Shown: positions 14,291 to 22,206 of the stretch, one piece after another | How positions within the stretch are numbered: position 1 is the stretch's first letter | Layout of the letters: every line of letters starts with the position of its first letter | Source: an uncultured Bacteroidales bacterium | GTDB taxonomy: Bacteria > Bacteroidota > Bacteroidia > Bacteroidales > UBA932 | Length of the DNA stretch: 30,045 bases | Reading direction: 5' to 3' | Assembly: GCA_934725015.1 (NCBI GenBank) | Contig: CAKVAS010000026.1 | Location: forward strand, 1-30,045 | Position numbers and translations under genes: made by a program | The notes under the pieces: model-generated | Told to the model about the DNA's origin: nothing | The model's input: the letters and a program-made list of their open reading frames with translations, nothing else | Database searches by the model: none

Positions 14291-15067
14291 ATGGATAATG
14301 ATATGCAGACAAAGACAGTTGTGATAATCCCGACATATGACAACGGAAGGACCGTGTGCCGGGTGATTGAAGGTGTCGGGAAATATGTCTCCGACATTAT
14401 TGTGGTCGATGACGGAAGCCGTGACGGAACGGCGGAGCTGCTGCGTGGCTTGGCGGACATAACCGTCGTGACGCATGAGAAAAACCGCGGCAAGGGTCGT
14501 GCTCTGAAAAGCGGATTCGCAAAGGCTCGCGAGCTCGGCTTCACCCACGCGATTACGCTCGACGCCGACGGCCAGCACTTTCCGTCCGACCTTCCGGCCT
14601 TTTTCCGGCTCATGGCCGAACATCCGCAGGCAATAATCGTCGGCAGCCGCGACCTCCGCGCCGACGGAATGCCCTCCAAGAACACCTTTGCCAACAAATT
14701 CTCCAACTTCTGGTTCCGCCTCTACACGGGAGTTTCTCTCCCCGACACCCAGACAGGTTTCCGTGCCTATCCGCTCGACGGCCTCCATGGTCTGCCTCTG
14801 CTCACTTCCCGCTATGAAGCCGAACTCGAACTGCTGATTTTCGCAGCCTGGCACAACACGCCGATTGTTCCGCTCCCGATAAGGGTTCATTATCCGCCGG
14901 CCTCGGAGCGCGTGACCCACTTCCGCCCCGTCGCCGACTTCGCCCGCATCAGCCTCCTCAACACCGTCCTCCTCTTCGTCTCCCTCCTCTACGGCCGCCC
15001 AGCCCGTGCCCTCCGCCGCCTCCGCTCAAATCGCCGAATGGAAAAATTCTATTTCCATAATTGCTGA
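14291..15067 (+). CDS. Family 2 glycosyltransferase (DPM1/polyprenol-phosphate type)
   Basis: A 258-residue GT-A enzyme. VVIIPTYDN and VVDDGSRDGT form the nucleotide-sugar site, TLDADGQH contains the DXD-like metal motif, and TQTGFRAYPL is the acceptor-loop block seen in dolichol- or undecaprenyl-phosphate glycosyltransferases. A single hydrophobic segment (ISLLNTVLLFVSLLYG) near the C-terminus suggests membrane attachment. I start at ATG 14291 (14303 is an alternative); the longer upstream frame is repeat-array DNA and should not be included. GT2 domains occur in aryl polyene clusters (ApeJ-like). The sugar and acceptor are not known. Its 5' leader, if any, consists of repeat DNA. Confidence 0.88.
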   Translation: MDNDMQTKTVVIIPTYDNGRTVCRVIEGVGKYVSDIIVVDDGSRDGTAELLRGLADITVVTHEKNRGKGRALKSGFAKARELGFTHAITLDADGQHFPSDLPAFFRLMAEHPQAIIVGSRDLRADGMPSKNTFANKFSNFWFRLYTGVSLPDTQTGFRAYPLDGLHGLPLLTSRYEAELELLIFAAWHNTPIVPLPIRVHYPPASERVTHFRPVADFARISLLNTVLLFVSLLYGRPARALRRLRSNRRMEKFYFHNC

Positions 15068-18000
15068 TAATCAGTAAATTTGTAGGATTTTGTAATGACG
15101 CCTTGAGACTGATTCTGAAAATATATGATTTCCTGAAGCCCCGGAAGGGGGTGACGGTGGCGGTGATGCTGGCCGTCATGGGGCTCTGCGTGCTGGGGAT
15201 TACGCGGCTGGGAGGGGATGAGGACATCGCTTCGTTTTTGCCGCAGAATGAGATGAGCCGGAAATATTCCTCTGTGTATGAGAGACTTGGAGGGCAGGGG
15301 AGGATTGCCGTGTTCTTCCGGGGAGAGGATGCCGAGGGGATATGCGGGGCGATGGACCGCTTCGGGGAACTGCTGGAGGAGGCCGACACGGGGAACATCG
15401 TGCGCGACCTGCAGGTCAGGGTCGACGAGGGCGCTGTGCTGGACGTGATGGATTTCATAAGGGGGAACTGGCCCTATTTCCTGACGGAGGACGACTACCG
15501 GAGGGCGGATTCGCTGCTTGCCCTTCCTGGCTTCATTCCGGAAAGACTCTCGGCCGCGCACCGAGCCATGCTCTATCCCGGTTCCGCCTTCACGGCTGAA
15601 AATCTCAGGCACGACCCTCTGAACCTTTTTACTCCGGTTTTCCGGAACCTTTCGGGGCTTAATCCGGCCGGGAACGGCAGCCTTGTTGACGGACACATAT
15701 TCCTGCCTGACGGGAGCGCCGGCGTCGCGTTTCTCAGTTCGCCCTACGGCGGAAGCGAGAGCGGGAGGAACGCCGGACTGCTGGGGATGCTTGAGAGCGC
15801 GGCGCAGGAGGCTGGAGGAGAGTTCAGCGGCGTGAAAATCAGCTTTACGGGCGGGCCTGTGATTGCGGTTGAGAATGCGGAGACGATAAAGCGGGACAGC
15901 ATCGCCGCCGTGACAATAGCCCTGCTTCTTATCTTTGCGCTGCTCTATCTCCAGTTCCGCAGTCTGCGAGATATGCTCTGGATTGCCCTGTCCATACTCT
16001 GCGGAAGCCTTTTCTCGCTCGGACTCATATCCCTTTTCAAATCCTCGATTTCCATAATAATCCTCGGAATCGGAAGCATAATCCTCGGAATCACGGTCAA
16101 TTACCCGCTGCACTATGTGGATTACCTGAAATATCAGCCTGACACGCGCCGGGCGCTGAAGGACATAATAGCCCCGCTTACCGTCGGAAACCTCACGACT
16201 GTGCTTGCCTTCCTCTCGCTCGTGTTCATGAAGACCTCGGCGCTCCGTGACTTCGGGCTCGTAGGGGCGCTGATGCTCATCGGGACGATTGTCTTCGTCC
16301 TCGTGTTCCTGCCGGTGCTCATGACGGACGGATGCCGGCGCAGTGACAGGGCACTTAAACTGAAGTTCGGCGGTCTGAATGTCCCGAAGCGGCTCCGGAG
16401 AGCTCTGGCGGCGGCCTTCCTGCTGCTGACCGCAGTCTTTGCCTTCACCGGCAGGCTCACCGGATTCGACCCGGACCTGCACGGAATCAACTACATGACT
16501 CCGCAGCAGCGCACCGACCTCGCCGCCCTCTCGGCTCTCGGCTCGCGTCACGACGGTACCGAGCTCGTCTATGCCGTGACTTCGGCCGCGACGCTTGACA
16601 GCGCCCTCGTGAAGAATGAGCGCCTGCTTGGAGCCGTTGAGGGCTATGGATGTCTTTGCCCGGGCTGTGACCACAAGGGATGCGGCGGCACCGTTGGTGA
16701 TAATAGGGAATGCGGCGGCACCGTCGGTGATAATGTTGTCGGGAAATCGTTGGATGTCAGTACCATAAGTTCCGTCACTCCGTCGCGGGTCATGCAGGAA
16801 AAGCGGCTCGCGCTTTGGCGCGACTTTCTGGATCGGCATCCTAATCTCACGGAAGAACTTGAAACGGCAGCCCTCGCCGAGGGCTTCTCCTCAACGGCGT
16901 TCGCCCCGTTCGTGCAGACCGTTTCCCGGAACTGGCAGCCGCAGACGGCCGACTATTTCTCTCCGCTTGCAGAAACTCTCGGCAAGTCATTCATTCTGAA
17001 AGCGGAACCTTATGCCCATGAAACTGTCCGCGAAAACACCTGCGAAACCGCCGGCGCAACCCCAGAACCCGATGCGGACGCACCGGAGTCTGCCGTAATC
17101 CTCGTCAACTACATTCATGTCCCGTCGGCAGCCCGCGCTGAACTGGAAGACGCTTGGAACACAAATCTTTCCGATGACGACACATTCTTTTTCAGCGCCG
17201 CAGACCTCGGCACGCAGCTCGTCTCCATGCTCTCCGACGAGTTCGACTACATAGGCCTCGTCTGCGGACTCATCGTGTTCATATTCCTCTGGATTTCATT
17301 CGGCCGTCTCGAACTCAGCATCCTCGCATTCCTTCCGCTCGCCGTCAGCTGGGTGTGGATTCTGGGCCTCATGGGCATATTTTCGATAAAGTTCAACATC
17401 GTGAACATAATCCTCGCGACATTCATTTTCGGGCAGGGCGACGACTACACGATATTCATCACCGAAGGCCTCATGACCGAATATGCCACGCGGCGGAAAA
17501 TCCTCGACTCCTACCGCAGCAGCATCGCATTCTCCGCGATGATAATGTTCGTCGGCATCGGCACGCTCATCATCGCGCGGCATCCTGCAATGCGCTCGCT
17601 CGCGGAAGTCACCATCATCGGAATGCTCTCCGTCGTGCTGCTTGCCTACCTCATCCCGCCGTTCATTTTCAGCATCCTTACGACCTCAAACGGTCAGTCC
17701 CGCGAATGCCCCGTGACTCTGCGCCGGCTCTGGAATTCGCTGCTTGCAATCGGCTTTTTTCTGCTCACCGTGCTCTTCCTTGTCCCCGGTACGAAACTCT
17801 ATTTTCTGACCGGACGCTCTGAGAAAAGACGCCTGCGCTATCACCGTTTTCTCCAGTGTCTTTGTCGTTTCATAATCAATCATATACCGGGCGTGAAATT
17901 CTCGTGGAAGAACACTTCGGGAGAGTCCTTCGACAAACCTGCCGTCATCGTCTGCAACCACCAGTCGCACCTCGACGTGATGTTCCTGATGGCGCTTTCT

Positions 18001-18804
18001 CCGAAAATCGTGATTCTGACCAACGACTGGGTGTGGAACAACATTTTCTATCGTACAATCATCCGTGCGGCGGAGTTCTATCCTGTCTCCAACGGATTGG
18101 AATCCAATGAGAAGCGCCTTGCGGAACTCGTTGCCCGGGGTTATTCCGTCGTGGTCTTTCCCGAGGGAACCCGCAGCGCCGACTGCTCGATTGGACGCTT
18201 CCATCGCGGGGCATTTGAACTTGCCGAGAAACTCGGGCTTGACGTGCTTCCTGTCGTGATTCACGGCTTCGGACACGTGCTTCCCAAGCGCGACTTCATG
18301 CTCCGCGAGGGCGAGATTTACGGCGAGGTGCTTCCGAGGGTCGCGCTCTCTGCGGCCGGGGCGGACCTGAAGTCTCGCACGAGATGGTTCAGGGCGTTCT
18401 ATCTTTCTGAATATGAGCGTGTCCGGCGCGAAAGGGAGACTCCGGAATATTTCGTGCCGTACATAAAGTTACAATACGCCTACAAGGGAAAGGACGTCGA
18501 GCGGGAATGCCGCGTGCAGTTGCGTGAACTTCTGTGGATATATGCGATTCCGGAGCGGACGCGGGAATATGTCGTCGGGGACTGCGGCGTCGGTGCGGGG
18601 GCACTTGCGCTTGCGCTGAGCCGGCCGCAGATGCAGGTGTATGCGAGCGACCCCGATGCGGAAAAACTGGCTGTCGCGGTGAATTGTGCGGCTGTTCCGA
18701 AGAATCTGCATTATGTCGATGCCGAAGGGCGTGAGCTTGTTCCGGGCTCTGTTGAAGAGACTTCGGAGGTGAGTGGAGGCGTGTCTGGAATTATGGAGGA
18801 GTGA
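15061..18804 (+). CDS. MMPL/RND exporter fused to PlsC acyltransferase and methyltransferase-like domain
   Basis: A 1247-residue inner-membrane protein. Residues 1 to about 910 are an RND/MMPL exporter: one helix near 33-50, a periplasmic loop, a helix bundle at 278-430, a helix near 445-465, a second loop, then a bundle at 728-870 with the motif FGQGDDYTIFI. Residues about 915-1150 are a PlsC/LPLAT domain with HX4D in NHQSHLD (about 965) and FPEGTRS (about 1033). The last 80 residues contain VVGDCGVGAGALALAL and an acidic ASDPD, a class I SAM-binding pattern. The start is uncertain: TTG 15061 overlaps the previous stop, and TTG 15103 (MRLILKIYDFL) is more family-like; no ATG lies before the first helix. 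A 30-bp tandem duplication (16681-16740) enlarges the second loop. The predicted role is lipidation and export of the pigment. Confidence 0.88.
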   Translation: MLIISKFVGFCNDALRLILKIYDFLKPRKGVTVAVMLAVMGLCVLGITRLGGDEDIASFLPQNEMSRKYSSVYERLGGQGRIAVFFRGEDAEGICGAMDRFGELLEEADTGNIVRDLQVRVDEGAVLDVMDFIRGNWPYFLTEDDYRRADSLLALPGFIPERLSAAHRAMLYPGSAFTAENLRHDPLNLFTPVFRNLSGLNPAGNGSLVDGHIFLPDGSAGVAFLSSPYGGSESGRNAGLLGMLESAAQEAGGEFSGVKISFTGGPVIAVENAETIKRDSIAAVTIALLLIFALLYLQFRSLRDMLWIALSILCGSLFSLGLISLFKSSISIIILGIGSIILGITVNYPLHYVDYLKYQPDTRRALKDIIAPLTVGNLTTVLAFLSLVFMKTSALRDFGLVGALMLIGTIVFVLVFLPVLMTDGCRRSDRALKLKFGGLNVPKRLRRALAAAFLLLTAVFAFTGRLTGFDPDLHGINYMTPQQRTDLAALSALGSRHDGTELVYAVTSAATLDSALVKNERLLGAVEGYGCLCPGCDHKGCGGTVGDNRECGGTVGDNVVGKSLDVSTISSVTPSRVMQEKRLALWRDFLDRHPNLTEELETAALAEGFSSTAFAPFVQTVSRNWQPQTADYFSPLAETLGKSFILKAEPYAHETVRENTCETAGATPEPDADAPESAVILVNYIHVPSAARAELEDAWNTNLSDDDTFFFSAADLGTQLVSMLSDEFDYIGLVCGLIVFIFLWISFGRLELSILAFLPLAVSWVWILGLMGIFSIKFNIVNIILATFIFGQGDDYTIFITEGLMTEYATRRKILDSYRSSIAFSAMIMFVGIGTLIIARHPAMRSLAEVTIIGMLSVVLLAYLIPPFIFSILTTSNGQSRECPVTLRRLWNSLLAIGFFLLTVLFLVPGTKLYFLTGRSEKRRLRYHRFLQCLCRFIINHIPGVKFSWKNTSGESFDKPAVIVCNHQSHLDVMFLMALSPKIVILTNDWVWNNIFYRTIIRAAEFYPVSNGLESNEKRLAELVARGYSVVVFPEGTRSADCSIGRFHRGAFELAEKLGLDVLPVVIHGFGHVLPKRDFMLREGEIYGEVLPRVALSAAGADLKSRTRWFRAFYLSEYERVRRERETPEYFVPYIKLQYAYKGKDVERECRVQLRELLWIYAIPERTREYVVGDCGVGAGALALALSRPQMQVYASDPDAEKLAVAVNCAAVPKNLHYVDAEGRELVPGSVEETSEVSGGVSGIMEE

Positions 18805-18807
18805 AGG

Positions 18808-20685
18808 ATGAGCGGGAAGATTATCGGGATGAAGATGGGCAGTGCCGGTGGTGCGGCGGCGCGGACTGGGAAGGCGGCGACGATGACGACGGGGAGGACT
18901 GCGGTCATAATCGGGGGCGGCATGGGCGGACTGATTACGGGGGCGATGCTTTCGCGCCTGGGTTGGCGCGTGACCGTGCTTGAACAGAACCGGAATGTGG
19001 GCGGCGGTCTCCAGACTTTCCGGCGCGGAGGAGTGGGATTTTCTCCCGGGATGCACCTTGTAGGCGGCCCCGACGGGGGAGCGGCAGTGGCACTGCTGCG
19101 CCGTCTCGGAGTTGATGTGCGGCTGGAGAACTGTTCCCAGACGATTCTGCTGTCTTCGGAAGGCGCGTTCCCGGAAGCTGGGGCAGGCGCGTTTCAGGAC
19201 ACTGGGGCAGGCGTGTTCCCGGAGACTCTCTCATGTGCGAGGACTGCGGCGGAGCGGGGCTTCGGAGCGTCTGTGGAATACCGCATCCCTCAGGGCGTTG
19301 AGGCGTTCTACAGCTATTTCGCGGAAAGGTTCCCGGAAAGCTCGGCGGAATTGAGACGCTATCTTGACCGGATGCAGGAGATATATGACAGCGTCCCGCT
19401 GCTGAAGCTCGGCTCAGGTGATTCGGAGCTTCCGGAAGGCGATGCCCTGACTTCTATGTTTCCCGACGGCCGCGTGGCTTCTTATGTCCCGGAAGGTGAC
19501 GCGCTTATGCCGGCGGACGAGTTTGTCGCAAAGTACATTTCCGACAGCAGGCTGAGGACAGTGCTCGGATGGCTGAACCCTCTGACGGGGGCGATTCCCG
19601 CCGTCACTCCGGCGTATGTCCACGCGATAATCAACATCCTTTACATCAGCGGCTGCTCGCAGTTTGCCAGAGGCACTGAAGGCATACTCGGGCAGCTTGT
19701 CGGCATCATAGAGGAGGTCGGAGGCGCGGTGATGGCGGGCTGTGCGGCGACAGAGATTCTTGTCGGACAGGACGGTCCCGAGGATGCGTCTCGGGCAAGT
19801 CGAGCCGCGCCTCTGGCGTGTCGCTCCGCCTCCCCGGCTGGTCAATCTGCGGCCTGCGGCGGGGCTGGCGCGGGCCGGCGGAAAGTTACCGGGGTCAGAT
19901 GCTCCGACGGAAATGTCTATGCGGCAGACATATACATATCCGACATCCATCCTTCTGCCCTCGCCGCGCTTTGTCCTCCTGATGCCTTCCCGAAGGCTTT
20001 TCGTCGTCGTCTCGCGGCGCAGAAGCCCGGCATCTCGATGTTCAGCCTCTACATTAGGCTTCGTGACGCGGTAGCGCCGGGCGGAATGAATCTCGCGGAT
20101 GACGCTGCGGCTGATGAGATGAATCTCGCGGCTGACGGCAGGAGAGCCGGTGCCTCCGGGGCAGCCGAGTTCATTCTGGACGGTGCCTCCGGCTCCGCGT
20201 GGCGGCCGTGGGGAGAAATCATGTATGTCCGTGACGGGAATGCCCTTACGGTCATGGCTCCGATGTCCTGCGATGAGGTCGCCCGATGGAAGGACACGGC
20301 GCCGGGGCGTCGGCCGGAAGAATACCGGCAGTGGCTCGCGGAGCGCACGGAACGGCTGCTCAGCCGCATTGAACGGTTTGAACCCGGATTCCAGAGCCGC
20401 ATTGAGACCTGTTGGCCGGCTTCTCCTCTTACGCTCGGGAGCTATCTTGGCGACCCGGACGGCGCGGCCTACGGATTCCGCATCGATGCGTCGGCTCCCT
20501 CATATTCCCGCTTCGGCCCGAAGACATATCTCGACAATCTTTATATGACCGGACAGAATGCCGGACTTCACGGACTCTGCGGCGTCTCGATGACATCGAT
20601 TCTCACGGTGAATGCGATTTGTGCGGGCGCTGACGCTTCGCGGGTGGATGGGAGGAACGCGGATTGTGTTGTAAATGATTTATAA
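18808..20685 (+). CDS. FAD-dependent oxidoreductase, phytoene desaturase/retinol saturase-like
   Basis: A 625-residue flavoprotein. The dinucleotide fold is AVIIGGGMGGLITGAML followed by VTVLEQN, the ribose-binding acidic residue. The C-terminal block LYMTGQNAGLHGLCGVSM is that of CrtI/RetSat enzymes. The annotated start gives a 25-residue Gly/Ala-rich leader; ATG 18883 just before the fold is an alternative. It is longer than usual because of repetitive insertions, including an 8-residue repeat of the GAFPEAGA type (19162-19215) and a MNLA repeat (20086-20131). Related proteins are encoded in flexirubin clusters, where a desaturation or redox step on the polyene or its aromatic head is supposed. 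The MMPL fusion stop is three bases upstream. Confidence 0.86.
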   Translation: MSGKIIGMKMGSAGGAAARTGKAATMTTGRTAVIIGGGMGGLITGAMLSRLGWRVTVLEQNRNVGGGLQTFRRGGVGFSPGMHLVGGPDGGAAVALLRRLGVDVRLENCSQTILLSSEGAFPEAGAGAFQDTGAGVFPETLSCARTAAERGFGASVEYRIPQGVEAFYSYFAERFPESSAELRRYLDRMQEIYDSVPLLKLGSGDSELPEGDALTSMFPDGRVASYVPEGDALMPADEFVAKYISDSRLRTVLGWLNPLTGAIPAVTPAYVHAIINILYISGCSQFARGTEGILGQLVGIIEEVGGAVMAGCAATEILVGQDGPEDASRASRAAPLACRSASPAGQSAACGGAGAGRRKVTGVRCSDGNVYAADIYISDIHPSALAALCPPDAFPKAFRRRLAAQKPGISMFSLYIRLRDAVAPGGMNLADDAAADEMNLAADGRRAGASGAAEFILDGASGSAWRPWGEIMYVRDGNALTVMAPMSCDEVARWKDTAPGRRPEEYRQWLAERTERLLSRIERFEPGFQSRIETCWPASPLTLGSYLGDPDGAAYGFRIDASAPSYSRFGPKTYLDNLYMTGQNAGLHGLCGVSMTSILTVNAICAGADASRVDGRNADCVVNDL

Positions 20686-20695
20686 TAAATGATAT

Positions 20696-22009
20696 ATGCT
20701 TAATTTTAAGGACATTGAGGATGACATTGAGTTTCGCGACGTGGACGAAATCCGGAACTTTCAGGATGGGCTTCTTCGCGATGCTGTCAAATATCTCGCG
20801 GAGCATTCGAGGTACTACCGGAGGATGTTCCGTGAAAATGGGATTGATGCCGGGGATGTAAGGACGATTGACGACCTCGTGCGTGTCCCCTTTACGGAAA
20901 AGCGTGATTTGCAGTTGTATAACGAGGATTTTCTCTGCTGTCCCAAGGAAAGGATTGTCGATTACATCACGACTTCCGGCACTCTCGGCGAGCCTGTGAC
21001 TTTCGGCTGTTCGGAGCATGACCTCCGGAGGCTTGCCTACAACGAGAAAAAGTCGTTCGCCTGTGCGGGTCTGAAGCCGGGAAGCATCCTCCAGCTTATG
21101 ACCACGCTTGACAAGCGCTTTATGGCAGGGCTTGCTTATTTCTTGGGAATTAGGGAGTTGGGCGCGAGCATCATCCGTGTCGGGAATGGGATTCCGGAGC
21201 TTCAGTGGGACACGATTCGCCGTCTGAAGCCGGACACCCTGATGTGCGTGCCGTCGTTCATCCTGCGCCTGCTACAGTACGCCGTGGAGCACGGAATTGA
21301 CTGGCGCGAAAGTTCCGTGCGGCGAATCATCGGCATCGGCGAGGGGCTGCGTGACCAGAACTTCGAGCTGAATCTGCTCGGTCGGAAAATAAAGGAAAAA
21401 TGGGATGTGGAACTGTATGCCACCTATTCATCGACGGAAATGGGCGCGACTTTCTCCGAGTGTCAGTACGGCTGCGGCGGGCACGTACATCCTGAACTGA
21501 TTATAGTCGAGATTATCGGGGAGGACAACCTTCCGGTGCCTGACGGGCAGTCGGGCGAGGTGGTCGTGACGACTCTCGGGGTGGAGGCTATGCCGCTTCT
21601 GCGCTTCCGCACCGGGGATATTGCCGCAAAGATTACAGAACCTTGCCGCTGCGGACGCAACTCCTACAGGCTCACTCCGCTTGTGGGGCGCAAGAACAAT
21701 ATGATTAAGCTCAAGGGCACGACGCTCTATCCTCCTGCGCTGAACGATGTCCTGGACAATACGGACTATGTCGAGAACTATGTGGTCGTGGTGCGTGACA
21801 GCGACGCCGGAACCGACGAGGTCGTGGTGCGGGTCGGCCTCAAGGGCGGTTTTTCCGGGGATGTCGTGAAGGACCTCAAGGACCGTTTCCGCTCGCGTGT
21901 GAGGGTCGCTCCGATTGTTGAGGTCCGCCCGGTCGAGGAAATCCGCGCCGTGAATTTCCCCGCAAAGAGCCGCAAGCCGGTGAAGTTCATTGACGAGAGA
22001 CGGCGGTGA
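20696..22009 (+). CDS. PaaK-like adenylate-forming ligase
   Basis: A 437-residue enzyme of the phenylacetate-CoA ligase branch of the ANL superfamily. Motifs in order: phosphate loop TTSGTLGEPV, YSSTEMG, RFRTGDI, a CRCGRN zinc-ribbon-like turn, GRKNNMIKLKGTTLYP in the hinge region, and the C-terminal SRKPVKFID with the catalytic lysine. It would adenylate a carboxylic acid and transfer it to CoA or a carrier protein. In this cluster it is the only visible starter-activating enzyme, so the substrate is probably the polyene head group. The substrate cannot be read from the sequence: benzoate-, phenylacetate- or 4-hydroxybenzoate-like acids are candidates. Confidence 0.87.
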   Translation: MLNFKDIEDDIEFRDVDEIRNFQDGLLRDAVKYLAEHSRYYRRMFRENGIDAGDVRTIDDLVRVPFTEKRDLQLYNEDFLCCPKERIVDYITTSGTLGEPVTFGCSEHDLRRLAYNEKKSFACAGLKPGSILQLMTTLDKRFMAGLAYFLGIRELGASIIRVGNGIPELQWDTIRRLKPDTLMCVPSFILRLLQYAVEHGIDWRESSVRRIIGIGEGLRDQNFELNLLGRKIKEKWDVELYATYSSTEMGATFSECQYGCGGHVHPELIIVEIIGEDNLPVPDGQSGEVVVTTLGVEAMPLLRFRTGDIAAKITEPCRCGRNSYRLTPLVGRKNNMIKLKGTTLYPPALNDVLDNTDYVENYVVVVRDSDAGTDEVVVRVGLKGGFSGDVVKDLKDRFRSRVRVAPIVEVRPVEEIRAVNFPAKSRKPVKFIDERRR

Positions 22010-22013
22010 CGGG

Positions 22014-22082
22014 TCAAAGATTTCTCACTTCGTTCGAAATGACAGCGGAGGCTCGGAACAAATGACAGCGGAGGCTCGGAAC
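22014..22082 (-). repeat. Single inverted repeat unit followed by a 23-bp tandem duplication
   Basis: CAAAGATTTCTCACTTCG TTCGAAATGACA (about 22015-22042) is a solo reverse-oriented copy of the TGTCATTTCGA family. Overlapping its end, a 23-bp unit beginning AAATGACAGCGG is repeated at 22037-22059 and 22060-22082. It lies directly after the ligase stop. Confidence 0.8.
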
Positions 22083-22103
22083 TGATGAATATGGACATTC
22101 ATG

Positions 22104-22196
22104 GGAAGAGACAGACAAAAAGGAAGAGACAGACAAAAAGGAAGAGACAGCAAAAAGGAAGAGACAGCAAAAAGGAAGAGATAAATAAAGGAAGGG
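22104..22196 (+). repeat. Purine-rich 16-18-bp tandem repeat upstream of KS4
   Basis: Units of the form GGAAGAGACAGACAAAAA start at 22104, 22122, 22140, 22157 and 22174, with a decayed sixth at 22190. The period shortens 18, 18, 17, 17, 16. The repeat is all on the leader side of the ketosynthase start at 22207 and contains several AGGAAG stretches resembling Shine-Dalgarno sequences. Confidence 0.85.
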
Positions 22197-22206
22197 ATAT
22201 AGATTT

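Noticed and set aside
15049..16839. A 596-residue open frame on the minus strand
   Set aside because: It is antisense to the MMPL fusion gene, whose RND motifs are clear. The composition is typical of a shadow frame.
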